Shown: one piece after another, positions 20,083-34,165 of the stretch
Layout of the letters: each line of letters starts with the position of its first letter
Numbering within the stretch: the first letter of the stretch is position 1
Origin: Sisyra terminalis
Lineage: Eukaryota > Arthropoda > Insecta > Neuroptera > Sisyridae
Assembly: GCA_958496175.1 (NCBI GenBank)
Contig: OY292280.1
Span: 16,740,001-16,804,000 of the forward strand
DNA length: 64,000 nucleotides
Reading direction: 5' to 3'
The notes under the pieces: model-generated
Databases searched by the model: none
What the model saw: the letters and a program-made list of their open reading frames with translations, nothing else
Told to the model about the DNA's origin: nothing
Made by a program: the position numbers and the translations under genes

Positions 20083-20290
20083 CAATATTATTTTTCGCTA
20101 TATTTAACATTTGGGAGACAAAATTTGAAAAATATTGATTATAACTGATTATTTGGTAAGTTGTATAGACAACTAAAATAAAAATTTATAAATCCTATGT
20201 CAATATTCTGTCCTACTTTAGTTTAAAATAACTCCTATTCAACCATCATTGTTCAGCTAGGAAAGTCTATATATATTTTTATTTTTGCTC
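20083..20290 (+). repeat. Left edge of the satellite array
   Basis: The array begins abruptly within TTATTTTTCGCTATATTTAA at about 20083-20105. The first monomer is of the long type and carries private differences, such as GGTAAGTTGTATAGACAAC and GCTCTATTTTACATTTAGG. It also has the mixed state CCATCATTGTTCAGCTAG, which elsewhere occurs as two separate linked states. Edge monomers being more diverged is normal for tandem arrays that homogenise from the inside. Confidence 0.7.
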
Positions 20291-21754
20291 TATTTTACAT
20301 TTAGGAGACAAAATTTGAAAAATATTGATTATAACTGATTATTTGGTATGTTTTATAGACAACTAAAATAAAAATTTATAAATCTTATGACAATATTCTG
20401 TCTTACTTTTGTTTAAAATAACTCCTATTCAACCATCATTGTTCAAATAGTGAAGTCTATATATTTTTTTTTCGCTATATTTTCCATTTGGGAGACAAAA
20501 TCTGAAAAATTTTGTTTACAATTGATTAATTGGTATGTTTTATAGACAACTAAAATAAAAATTTATAAATCTTATGTCAATATTCTGTCTTACTTTTCTT
20601 TAAAATAACTCCTATTCAACCGTCATTGTTCAGCTAGTGAAGTCAATATATTTTTTTTTCGCTATATTTTCCATTTGGGAGACAAAATCTGAAAAATTTT
20701 GATTACAATTGATTAATTGGTATGTTTTATAGACAACTAAAATAAAAATTTATAAATCTTATGTCAATATTCTGTCTTACTTTTGTTTAAAATAACTCCT
20801 ATTCAACCATCATTGTTCAAATAGTGAAGTCTATATATTTTTTTTCGCTATATTTTCCATTTGGGAGGCAAAATCTGAAAAATTTTGTTTTCAATTGATT
20901 AATTGGTATGTTTTATAGACAACTAAAATAAAATTTTATAAATCTTATGTCAATATTCTGTCTTACTTTTGTTTAAAATAACTCCTATTCAACCATCATT
21001 GTTCAAATAGTGAAGTCTATATATTTTTTTTCGCTATATTTTCCATTTGGGAGGCAAAATCTGAAATATTTTGTTTACAATTGATTAATTGGTATGTTTT
21101 ATAGACAACTAAAATAAAAATTTATAAATCCTATGTCAATATTCAGTCCTACTTTAGTTTAAAATAACTCCTATTCAACCGTCATTATTCAGCTAGTGAA
21201 GTCTATATAATTTTTTTTCGCTATATTTTACATTTGGGAGGCAAAATCTGAAAAATTTTGTTTACAATTGATTAATTGGTATGTTTTATAGACAACTAAA
21301 ATAAAAATTTATAAATCTTATGTCAATATTCTGTCTTACTTTTCTTTAAAATAACTCCTATTCAACCGTCATTGTTCAGCTAGTGAAGTCAATATATTTT
21401 TTTTTCGCTATATTTTCTATTTGGGAGGCAAAATCTGAAAAATTGTGTTCACAATTGATTAATTGGTATGTTTTATCGACAACTAAAATAAAAATTTATA
21501 AATCCTATGTCAATATTCAGTCCTACTTTAGTTTAAAATAACTCCTATTCAACCGTCATTGTTCAGCTAGTGAAGTCTATATATTTTTTTTTCGCTATAT
21601 TTTACATTTGGGAGGCAAAATCTGAAAAATTTTGTTTACAATTGATTAATTGGTATGTTTTATAGCCAACTAAAATAAAACTTTATAAATCTTATGTCAA
21701 TATTCTGTCTTACTTTTGTTTAAAATAACTCCTATTCAACCGTCATTGTTCAGC

Positions 21755-22150
21755 TAGGAAAGTCTATTTATATTTTTAATTTTGCTATATTTTACATTTA
21801 GGAGACAAAATTTGAAAAATATTGATTTTACCTGATTATTTGGTACGGTTTATAAACAACTAAAATAAAAATTAATAAATCCTATGTCAATATTCTGTCC
21901 TACTTTAGTTTAAAATAACTCCTATTCAACCGTCATTGTTCAGCTAGTGAAGTCTATATATTTTTTTTTCGCTATATTTTACATTTGGGAGGCAAAATCT
22001 GAAAAATTTTGTTTACAATTGATTTATTGGTATGTTTTATAGACAACTATAATAAAATTTTATTAATATTATGTCAATATTCTGTCTTACTTTTGTTTAA
22101 AATAACTCCTATTCAACCTTCATTGTTCAAATAGTGAAGTCTATATATTT
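21755..22150 (+). repeat. Long-type (L) satellite monomer followed by a short-type (S) monomer
   Basis: Example of the main two-type contrast. The L type reads AGGAAAGTCTATTTATATTT, TTGCTATATTTTACATTTAG, GAGACAAAATTTGAAAAATA, TTGATTTTACCTGATTATTT, GGTACGGTTTATAAACAAC, and is a few bases longer. The S type reads AGTGAAGTCTATATATTTTT, TTCGCTATATTTTACATTTG, GAGGCAAAATCTGAAAAATT, TTGTTTACAATTGATTAATT. L monomers recur near 22733, 24603, 25357, 26105, 28342, 29094 and beyond, usually followed by an S monomer with the private string AAATTTTATTAATATTATG. Confidence 0.8.
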
Positions 22151-25080
22151 TTTTTTCGCTATATTTTCCATTTGGGAGGCAAAATCTGAAAAATTTTGTT
22201 TACAATTGATTAATTGGTATGTTTTATAGACAACTAAAATAAAAATTAATAAATCTTATGTCAATATTCTGTCTTACTTTTGTTTAAAATAACTCCTATT
22301 CAACCATCATTGTTCAAATAATGAAGTCTATATATTTTTTTTCGCTATATTTTCCATTTGGGAGGCAAAATCTGAAATATTTTGTTTACAATTGATTAAT
22401 TGGTATGTTTTATAGACAACTAAAACAAAAATTTATAAATCTTATGTCACTATTCTGTCTTACTTTTGTTTAAAATAACTCCTATTCAACCGTCATTGTT
22501 CAGCTAGTGAAGTCTATATATTTTTTTTTCGCTATATTTTACATTTGGGAGGCAAAATCTGAAAAATTTTGTTTACAATTGATTAATTGGTATGTTTTAT
22601 AGCCAACTAAAATAAAACTTTATAAATCTTATGTCAATATTCTGTCTTACTTTTGTTTAAAATAACTCCTATTCAACCGTCATTGTTCAGCTAGGAAAGT
22701 CTATTTATATTTTTATTTTTGCTATATTTTACATTTAGGAGACAAAATTTGAAAAATATTGATTTTACCTGATTATTTGGTACGGTTTATAAACAACTAA
22801 AATAAAAATTAATAAATCCTATGTCAATATTCTGTCCTACTTTAGTTTAAAATAACTCCTATTCAACCGTCATTGTTCAGCTAGTGAAGTCTATATATTT
22901 TTTTTTCGCTATATTTTACATTTGGGAGGCAAAATCTGAAAAATTTTGTTTACAATTGATTCATTGGTATGTTTTATAGACAACTATAATAAAATTTTAT
23001 TAATATTATGTCAATATTCTGTCTTACTTTTGTTTAAAATAACTCCTATTCAACCATCATTGTTCAAATAGTGAAGTCTATATATTTTTTTTCGCTATAT
23101 TTTCCATTTGGGAGGCAAAATCTGAAAAATTTTGATTTCAATTGATTAATTGGTATGTTTTATAGACAACTAAAATAAAATTTTATAAATCTTATGTCAA
23201 TATTCTGTCTTACTTTTGTTTAAAATAACTCCTATTCAACCATCATTGTTCAAATAGTGAAGTCTATATATTTTTTTTCGCTATATTTTCCATTTGGGAG
23301 GCAAAATCTGAAATATTTTGTTTACAATTGATTAATTGGTATGTTTTATAGACAACTAAAATAAAAATTTATAAATCCTATGTCAATATTCAGTCCTACT
23401 TTAGTTTAAAATAACTCCTATTCAACCGTCATTATTCAGCTAGTGAAGTCTATATAATTTTTTTTCGCTATATTTTACATTTGGGAGGCAAAATCTGAAA
23501 AATTTTGTTTACAATTGATTAATTGGTATGTTTTATAGACAACTAAAATAAAAATTTATAAATCTTATGTCAATATTCTGTCTTACTTTTCTTTAAAATA
23601 ACTCCTATTCAACCGTCATTGTTCTGCTAGTGAAGTCAATATATTTTTTTTTCGCTATATTTTCTATTTGGGAGGCAAAATCTGAAAAATTTTGTTCACA
23701 ATTGATTAATTGGTATGTTTTATCGACAACTAAAATAAAAATTTATAAATCCTATGTCAATATTCAGTCCTACTTTAGTTTAAAATAACTCCTATTCAAC
23801 CGTCATTGTTCAGCTAGTGAAGTCTATATATTTTTTTTTCGCTATATTTTACATTTGGGAGGCAAAATCTGAAAAATTTTGTTTACAATTGATTAATTGG
23901 TATGTTTTATAGACAACTAAAATAAAATTTTATAAATCTTATGTCAATATTCTGTCTTACTTTTGTTTAAAATAACTCCTATTCAACCATCATTGTTCAA
24001 ATAGTGAAGTCTATATATTTTTTTTTCGCTATATTTTCCATTTGGGAGGCCAAATCTGAAAAATTTTATTTACAATTGATTAATTGGTATGTTTTATAGA
24101 CAACTAAAATAAAAATTAATAAATCTTATGTCAATATTCTGTCTTACTTTTGTTTAAAATAACTCCTATTCAACCATCATTGTTCAAATAATGAAGTCTA
24201 TATATTTTTTTTCGCTATATTTTCCATTTGGGAGGCAAAATCTGAAATATTTTGTTTACAATTGATTAATTGGTATGTTTAATAGACAACTAAAATAAAA
24301 ATTTATAAATCTTATGTCACTATTCTGTCTTACTTTTGTTTAAAATAACTCCTATTCAACCGTCATTGTTCAGCTAGTGAAGTCTATATATTTTTTTTTC
24401 GCTATATTTTACATTTGGAAGGCAAAATCTGAAAAATTTTGTTTACAATTGATTAATTGGTATGTTTTATAGCCAACTAAAATAAAACTTTATAAATCTT
24501 ATGTCAATATTCTGTCTTACTTTTGTTTAAAATAACTCCTATTCAACCGTCATTGTTCAGCTAGGAAAGTCTATTTATATTTTTATTTTTGCTATATTTT
24601 ACATTTAGGAGACAAAATTTGAAAAATATTGATTTTACCTGATTATTTGGTACGGTTTATAAACAACTAAAATAAAAATTAATAAATCCTATGTCAATAT
24701 TCTGTCCTACTTTAGTTTAAAATAACTCCTATTCAACCGTCATTGTTCAGCAAGTGAAGTCTATATATTTTTTTTTCGCTATATTTTACATTTGGGAGGC
24801 AAAATCTGAAAAATTTTGTTTACAATTGATTTATTGGTATGTTTTATAGACAACTATAATAAAATTTTATTAATATTATGTCAATATTCTGTCTTACTTT
24901 TGTTTAAAATAACTCCTATTCAACCATCATTGTTCAAATAGTGAAGTCTATATATTTTTTTTTCGCTATATTTTCCATTTGGGAGGCAAAATCTTAAAAA
25001 ATTTTGTTTACAATTGATTAATTGGTATGTTTTATAGACAACTAAAACAAAAATTTATAAATCCTATGTCAATATTCAGT

Positions 25081-27900
25081 CCTACATTAGTTTAAAATAA
25101 CTCCTATTCAACCGTCATTATTCAGCTAGTGAAGTCTATATAATTTTTTTTCGCTATATTTTACATTTGGGAGGCAAAATCTGAAAAATTTTGTTTACAA
25201 TTGATTAATTGGTATGTTTTATAGACAACTAAAATAAAAATTAATAAATCTTATGTCAATATTCTGTCTTACTTTTGTTTAAAATAACTCCTATTCAACC
25301 GTCATTGTTCAGCTAGGAAAGTCTATTTATATTTTTATTTTTGCTATATTTTACATTTAGGAGACAAAATTTGAAAAATATTGATTTTACCTGATTATTT
25401 GGTACGGTTTATAAACAACTAAAATAAAAATTAATAAATCCTATGTCAATATTCTGTCCTACTTTAGTTTAAAATAACTCCTATTCAACCGTCATTGTTC
25501 AGCAAGTGAAGTCTATATATTTTTTTTTCGCTATATTTTACATTTGGGAGGCAAAATCTGAAAAATTTTGTTTACAATTGATTTATTGGTATGTTTTATA
25601 GACAACTATAATAAAATTTTATTAATATTATGTCAATATTCTGTCTTACTTTTGTTTAAAATAACTCCTATTCAACCATCATTGTTCAAATAATGAAGTC
25701 TATATATTTTTTTTCGCTATATTTTCCATTTTGGAGGCAAAATCTGAAATATTTTGTTTACAATTGATTAATTGGTATGTTTTATAGACAACTAAAACAA
25801 AAATTTATAAATCTTATGTCACTATTCTGTCTTACTTTTGTTTAAAATAACTCCTATTCAACCGTCATTGTTCAGCTAGTGAAGTCTATATATTTTTTTT
25901 TCGCTATATTTTACATTTGGGAGGCAAAATCTGAAAAATTTTGTTTACAATTGATTAATTGGTATGTTTTATAGCCAACTAAAATAAAACTTTATAAATC
26001 TTATGTCAATATTCTGTCTTACTTTTGTTTAAAATAACTCCTATTCAACCGTCATTGTTCAGCTAGGAAAGTCTATTTATATTTTTATTTTTGCTATATT
26101 TTACATTTAGGATACAAAATTTGAAAAATATTGATTTTACCTGATTATTTGGTACGGTTTATAAACAACTAAAATAAAAATTAATAAATCCTATGTCAAT
26201 ATTCTGTCCTACTTTAGTTTAAAATAACTCCTATTCAACCGTCATTGTTCAGCTAGTGAAGTCTATATACTTTTTTTCGCTATATTTTACATTTGGGAGG
26301 CAAAATCTGAAAAATTTTGTTTACAATTGATTCATTGGTATGTTTTATAGACAACTATAATAAAATTTTATTAATATTATGTCAATATTCTGTCTTACTT
26401 TTGTTAAAAATAACTCCTATTCAACCATCATTGTTCAAATAGTGAAGTCTATATATTTTTTTTCGCTATATTTTCCATTTGGGAGGCAAAATCTGAAAAA
26501 TGTTGTTTTCAATTGATTAATTGGTATGTTTTATAGACAACTAAAATAAAATTTTATAAATCTTATGTCAATATTCTGTCTTACTTTTGTTTAAAATAAC
26601 TCCTATTCAACCATCATTGTTCAAATAGTGAAGTCTATATATTTTTTTTCGCTATATTTTCCATTTGGGAGGCAAAATCTGAAAAATTTTGTTTTCAATT
26701 GATTAATTGGTATGTTTTATAGACAACTAAAATAAAAATTAATAAATCTTATGTCAATATTCTGTCTTACTTTTGTTTAAAATAACTCCTATTCAACCAT
26801 CATTGTTCAAATAGTGAAGTCTATATATTTTTTTTCGCTATATTTTCCATTTGGGAGGCAAAATCTGAAATATTTTGTTTACAATTGATTAATTGGTATG
26901 TTTTATAGTAAACTAAAATAAAAATTTATAAATCCTATGTCAATATTCAGTCCTACATTAGTTTAAAATAACTCCTATTCAACCGTCATTATTCAGCTAG
27001 TGAAGTCTATATAATTTTTTTTCGCTATATTTTACATTTGGGAGGCAAAATCTGAAAAATTTTGTTTACAATTGATTAATTGGTATGTTTTATAGACAAC
27101 TAAAATAAAAATTAATAAATCTTATGTCAATATTCTGTCTTACTTTTGTTTAAAATAACTCCTATTCAACCATCATTGTTCAAATAGTGAAGTCTATATA
27201 TTTTTTTTCGCTATATTTTCCATTTGGGAGGTAAAATCTGAAATATTTTGTTTACAATTGAGTAATTGGTATGTTTTATAGACAACTAAAATAAAAATTT
27301 ATAAATCTTATGTCACTATTCTGTCTTACTTTTGTTTAAAATAACTCCTATTCAACCGTCATTGTTCAGCTAGTGAAGTCTATATATTTTTTCTTCGCTA
27401 TATTTTACATTTGGGAGGCAAAATCTGAAAAATGTTGTTTTCAATTGATTAATTGGTATGTTTTATAGACAACTAAAATAAAATTTTATAAATCTTATGT
27501 CAATATTCTGTCTTACTTTTGTTTAAAATAACTCCTATTCAACCATCATTGTTCAAATAGTGAAGTCTATATATTTTTTTTCGCTATATTTTCCATTTGG
27601 GAGGCAAAATCTGAAAAATTTTGTTTTCAATTGATTAATTGGTATGTTTTATAGACAACTAAAATAAAAATTAATAAATCTTATGTCAATATTCTGTCTT
27701 ACTTTTGTTTAAAATAACTCCTATTCAACCATCATTGTTCAAATAGTGAAGTCTATATATTTTTTTTCGCTATATTTTCCATTTTGGAGGCAAAATCTGA
27801 AATATTTTGTTTACAATTGATTAATTGGTATGTTTTATAGACAACTAAAATAAAAATTTATAAATCCTATGTCAATATTCAGTCCTACATTAGTTTAAAA
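25081..27900 (+). repeat. 5-mer based higher-order repeat (about 935 bp)
   Basis: The private string CCTACATTAGTTTAAAATAA followed by CCGTCATTATTCAGC occurs at 25081, 26952 and 27884. Spacings are 1871 and 932, that is 10 and 5 monomers. L-type monomers at 21793, 22733 and 24603 are spaced 940 and 1870. So in the left part of the array the repeating unit is a multiple of five monomers. Confidence 0.7.
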
Positions 27901-30900
27901 TAACTCCTATTCAACCGTCATTATTCAGCTAGTGAAGTCTATATAATTTTTTTTCGCTATATTTTACATTTGGGAGGCAAAATCTGAAAAATTTTGTTTA
28001 CAATTGATTAATTGGTATGTTTTATAGACAACTAAAATAAAAATTAATAAATCTTATGTCAATATTCTGTCTTACTTTTGTTTAAAATAACTCCTATTCA
28101 ACCATCATTGTTCAAATAGTGAAGTCTATATATTTTTTTTCGCTATATTTTCCATTTGGGAGGTAAAATCTGAAAAATTTTGTTTACAATTGATTAATTG
28201 GTATGTTTTATAGCCAACTAAAATAAAATTTTATAAATCTTATGTCAATATTCTGTCTTACTTTTTTTTAAAATAACCTCTATTCAACCGTCATTGTTCA
28301 GCTAGGAAAGTCTATTTATATTTTTATTTTGCTATATTTTACATTTAGGAGACAAAATTTGAAAAATATTGATTTTACCTGATTATTTGGTACGTTTTAT
28401 AAACAACTAAAATAAAAATTAATAAATCCAATGTCAATATTCTGTCCTACTTTAGTTTAAAATAACTCCTATTCAACCGTCATTGTTCAGCTAGTGAAGT
28501 CTATATATTTTTTTTTCGCTATATTTTCCATTTGGGAGGCAAAATCTGAAATATTTTGTTTACAATTGATTAATTGGTATGTTTTATAGACAACTAAAAT
28601 AAAATTTTATAAATCTTATGTCAATATTCTGTCTTACTTTTGTTTAAAATAACTCTTATTCAACCATCATTGTTCAAATAGTGAAGTCTATATATATTTT
28701 TATTTTTGCTATATTTTACATTTGGGAGACAAAATTTGAAAAATATTGATTATACCTGATTATTTGGTATGTTTTATAAACAACTATAATAAAAATTAAT
28801 AAATCCTATGTCAATATTCTGTCCTACTTTAGTTTAAAATAACTCCTATTCAACCGTCATTGTTCAGCTAGTGAAGTCTATATATTTTTTTTCGCTATAT
28901 TTTACATTTGGGAGGCAAAATCTGAAAAATTTTGTTTACAAATGATTTATTGGTATGTTTTATAGACAACTAAATTAAAATTTTATAAATAATATGTCAA
29001 TATTCTGTCTTACTTTTGTTTAAAATAACTCCTATTCAACCGTCATTGTTCAGCAAGGAAAGTCTATTTATATTTTTATTTTTGCTATATTTTACATTTA
29101 GGAGACAAAATTTGAAAAATATTGATTTTACCTGATTATTTGGTACGTGTTATAAACAACTAAAATAAAAATTAATAAATCCTATGTCAATATTCAGTCC
29201 TACTTTAGTTTAAAATAACTCCTATTCAACCGTCATTGTTCAGCTAGTGAAGTCTATATATTTTTTTTTCGCTATATTTTACATTTAGGAGGCAAAATCT
29301 GAAAAATTTTGTTTACAATTGATTGATTGGTATGTTTTATAGACAACTAAAATAAAATTTATAAATCTTATGTCAATATTCTGTCTTACTTTTGTTTAAA
29401 ATAACTCCTATTCAACCGTCATTGTTCAGCTAGGAAAGTCTATTTATATTTTTATTTTTGCTATATTTTACATTTAGGAGACAAAATTTGAAAAATATTG
29501 ATTTTACCGGATTATTTGGTACGTTTTATAAACAACTAAAATAAAAATTAATTAATCCTATGTCAATATTCTGTCCTTCTTTTGTTTAAAATAACTCCTA
29601 TTCAACCGTCATTGTTCAGCTAGTGAAGTCTATATATTTTTTTTTCGCTATATTTTACATTTGGGAGGCAAAATCTGAAAAATTTTGTTTACAATTGATT
29701 GATTGGTATGTTTTATAGACAACTAAAATAAAATTTATAAATATTATGTCAATATTCTGTCTTACTTTTGTTTAAAATAACTCCTATTCATCCATCATTG
29801 TTCAAATAGTGAAGTCTATATATTTTTTTTTCGCTATATTTTACATTTGGGAGGCAAAATCTGAAAAATTTTGTTTACAATTGATTAATTGGTATGTTTT
29901 ATAGACAACTAAAATAAAATTTTATAAATCTTATGTCAATATTCTGTCTTACTTTTGTTTAAAATAACTCTTATTCAACCATCATTGTTCAAATAGTGAA
30001 GTCTATATATATTTTTATTTTTGCTATATTTTACATTAGGGAGACAAAATTTGAAAAATATTGATTATACCTGATTATTTGGTATGTTTTATTAACAACT
30101 ATAATAAAAATTAATAAATCCTATGTCAATATTCAGTCCCACTATAGTTTAAAATAACTCCTATTCAACCGTCATTGTTCAGCTTGTGAAGTCTATATTT
30201 TTTTTTTCGCTATATTTTACATTTGGGAGGCAAAATCTTAAAAATTTTGTTTACAATTGATTAATTGGTATGTTTTATAGACAACTAAAATAAAATTTTA
30301 TAAATCCTATGTCAATATTCAGTCCTACTTTAGTTTAAAATAACTCCTATTCAACCGTCATTGTTCAGCTAGTGAAGTCTATATATTTTTTTTTCGCTAT
30401 ATTTTACATTTGGGAGGCAAAATCTGAAAAATTATGTTTACAATTGATTAATTGGTATGTTTTAGAGCCAACTAAAATAAAATTTTATAAATCTTATGTC
30501 AATATTCTGTCTTACTTTTTTTTAAAATAACCTCTATTCAACCGTCATTGTTCAGCTAGGAAAGTCTATTTATATTTTTATTTTGCTATATTTTACATTT
30601 AGGAGACAAAATTTGAAAAATATTGATTTTACCTGATTATTTGGTACGTTTTATAAACAACTAAAATAAAAATTAATAAATCCAATGTCAATATTCTGTC
30701 CTACTTTAGTTTAAAATAACTCTTATTCAACCGTCATTGTTCAGCTAGTGAAGTCTATATATTTTTTTTTCGCTATATTTTACATTTGGGAGGCAAAATC
30801 TGAAAAATTATGTTTACAATTGATTAATTGGTATGTTTTATAGCCAACTAAAATAAAACTTTATAAATCTTATGTCAATATTCTGTCTTACTTTTGTTTA

Positions 30901-33900
30901 AAATAACTCCTATTCAACCGTCATTGTTCAGCTAGGAAAGTCTATTTATATTTTTATTTTTGCTATATTTTACATTTAGGAGACAAAATTTGAAAAATAT
31001 TGATTTTACCTGATTATTTGGTACGTTTTATAAACAACTAAAATAAAAATTAATAAATCCTATGTCAATATTCTGTCCTTCTTTTGTTTAAAATAACTCC
31101 TATTCAACCGTCATTGTTCAGCTAGTGAAGTCTATATATTTTTTTTTCGCTATATTTTACATTTGGGAGGCAAAATCTGAAAAATTTTGTTTACAATTGA
31201 TTGATTGGTATGTTTTATAGACAACTAAAATAAAATTTATAAATATTATGTCAATATTCTGTCTTACTTTTGTTTAAAATAACTCCTATTCAACCATCAT
31301 TGTTCAAATAGTGAAGTCTATATATTTTTTTTCGCTATATTTTACATTTGGGAGGCAAAATCTGAAAAATTTTGTTTACAATTGATTAATTGGTATGTTT
31401 TATAGCCAACTAAAATAAAATTTTATAAATCTTATGTCAATATTCTGTCTTACTTTTGTTTAAAATAATTCCTATTCAACCGTCATTGTTCAGCTAGGAA
31501 AGTCTATATATATTTTTATTTTTGCTATATTTTACATTTAGGAGACAAAATTTGAAAAATATTGATTATACCTGATTATTTGGTATGTTTTATTAACAAC
31601 TATAATAAAAATTAATAAATCCTATGTCAATATTCAGTCCCACTATAGTTTAAAATAACTCCTATTCAACCGTCATTGTTCAGCTTGTGAAGTCTATATT
31701 TTTTTTTTCGCTATATTTTACATTTGGGAGGCAAAATCTTAAAAATTTTGTTTACAATTGATTAATTGGTATGTTTTATAGACAACTAAAATAAAATTTT
31801 ATAAATCCTATGTCAATATTCAGTCCTACTTTAGTTTAAAATAACTCCTATTCAACCGTCATTGTTCAGCTTGTGAAGTCTATATATTTTTTTTTCGCTA
31901 TATTTTACATTTGGGAGGCAAAATCTGAAAAATTTTGATTACAATTGATTAATTGGTATGTTTTATAGACAACTAAAATAAAAATTAATAAATCTTATGT
32001 CAATATTCTGTCTTACTTTTGTTTAAAATAACTCCTATTCAACCATCATTGTTCAAATAGTGAAGTCTATATATTTTTTTTCGCTATATTTTCCATTTGG
32101 GAGGCAAAATCTGAAATATTTTCTTTACAATTGATTAATTGGTATGTTTTATAGACAACTAAAATAAAAATTTATAAATCCTATGTCAATATTCAGTCCT
32201 ACTTTAGTTTAAAATAACTCCTATTCAACCGTCATTGTTCAGCTAGTGAAGTCTATATATTTTTTTTTCGCTATATTTTACATTTGGGAGGCAAAATCTG
32301 AAAAATTTTGTTTACAATTGATTGATTGGTATGTTTTATAGACAATTAAAATAAAATTTATAAATATTATGTCATTATTCTGTCTTACTTTTGTTTAAAA
32401 TAACTCCTATTCAACCATCATTGTTCAAATAGTGAAGTCTATATATTTTTTTTTCGCTATATTTTACATTTGGGAGGCAAAATCTGAAAAATTTTGTTTT
32501 CAATTGATTAATTGGTATGTTTTATAGACAACTAAAATAAAAATTATTAAATCTTATGTCAATATTCTGTCTTACTTTTGTTTAAAATAACTCCTATTCA
32601 ACCGTCATTGTTCAGCAAGGAAAGTCTATTTATATTTTTATTTTTGCTATATTTTACATTTAGGAGACAAAATTTGAAAAATATTGATTATACCTGATTA
32701 CTTGGTACGTTTTATAAACAACTAAAATAAAAATTAATAAATCCTATGTCAATATTCAGTCCTACTTTAGTTTAAAATAACTCCTATTCAACCGTCATTG
32801 TTCAGCTAGTGAAGTCTATATATTTTTTTTTCGCTATATTTTACATTTAGGAGGCAAAATCTGAAAAATTTTGTTTACAATTGATTGATTGGTATGTTTT
32901 ATAGACAACTAAAATAAAATTTATAAATCTTATGTCAATATTCTGTCTTACTTTTGTTTAAAATAACTCCTATTCAACCATCATTGTTCAAATAGTGAAG
33001 TCAATATATATTTTTATTTTTGCTGTATTTTACATTTGGGAGACAAAATTTGAAAAATATTGACTATATCTGATTATACAGTTTGTTTTATAGACAATTA
33101 AAATAAAAATTTATAAATCCTATGTCAATATTCTGTCCTACTTTAGTTTAAAATAACTCCTATTCAACCATCATTGTTCAAATAGTGAAGTCTATAAATA
33201 TTTTTTTTCGCTATATTTTACATTTGGGAGGCAAAATCTGAAAAATTTTGTTTACAATTGATTAATTGGTATGTTTTATAGACAACTAAAATAAAATTTT
33301 ATAAATTTTATGTCAATATTCTGTCTTACTTTTGTTTAAAATAACTCTTATTCAACCATCATTGTTCAAATAGTGAAGTCTATATATATTTTTATTTTTG
33401 CTATATTTTACATTTGGGAGACAAAATTTGAAAAATATTGATTATACCTGATTATTTGGTATGTTTTATAAACAACTATAATAAAAATTAATAAATCCTA
33501 TGTCAATATTCTGTCCTACTTTAGTTTAAAATAACTCCTATTCAACCGTCATTGTTCAGCTAGTGAAGTCTATATATTTTTTTTTCGCTATATTTTACAT
33601 TTGGGAGGCAAAATCTGAAAAATTTTGTTTACAAATGATTAATTGGTATGTTTTATAGACAACTAAATTAAAATTTTATAAATAATATGTCAATATTCTG
33701 TCTTACTTTTGTTTAAAATAACTCCTATTCAACCGTCATTGTTCAGCTAGGAAAGTCTATATATATTTTTATTTTTGCTATATTTTACATTTAGGAGACA
33801 AAATTTGAAAAATATTGATTATACCTGATTATTTGGTATGTTTTATAAACATCTATAATAAAAATTTATAAATCCTATGTCAATATTCTGTCCTACTTTA

Positions 33901-34165
33901 GTTTAAAATAACTCCTATTCAACCGTCATTGTTCAGCTAGTGAAGTCTATTTATTTTTTTTTCGCTATATTTTACGTTTGGGAGGCAAAATCTGAAAAAT
34001 TTTGTTTACAATTGATTAATTGGTATGTTTTATAGACAACTAAAATAAAATTTTATAAATCTTATGTCAATATTCTGTCTTACTTTTGTTTAAAATAACT
34101 CCTATTCAACCATCATTGTTCAAATAATGAAGTCTATATATTTTTTTTCGCTATATTTTCCATTT

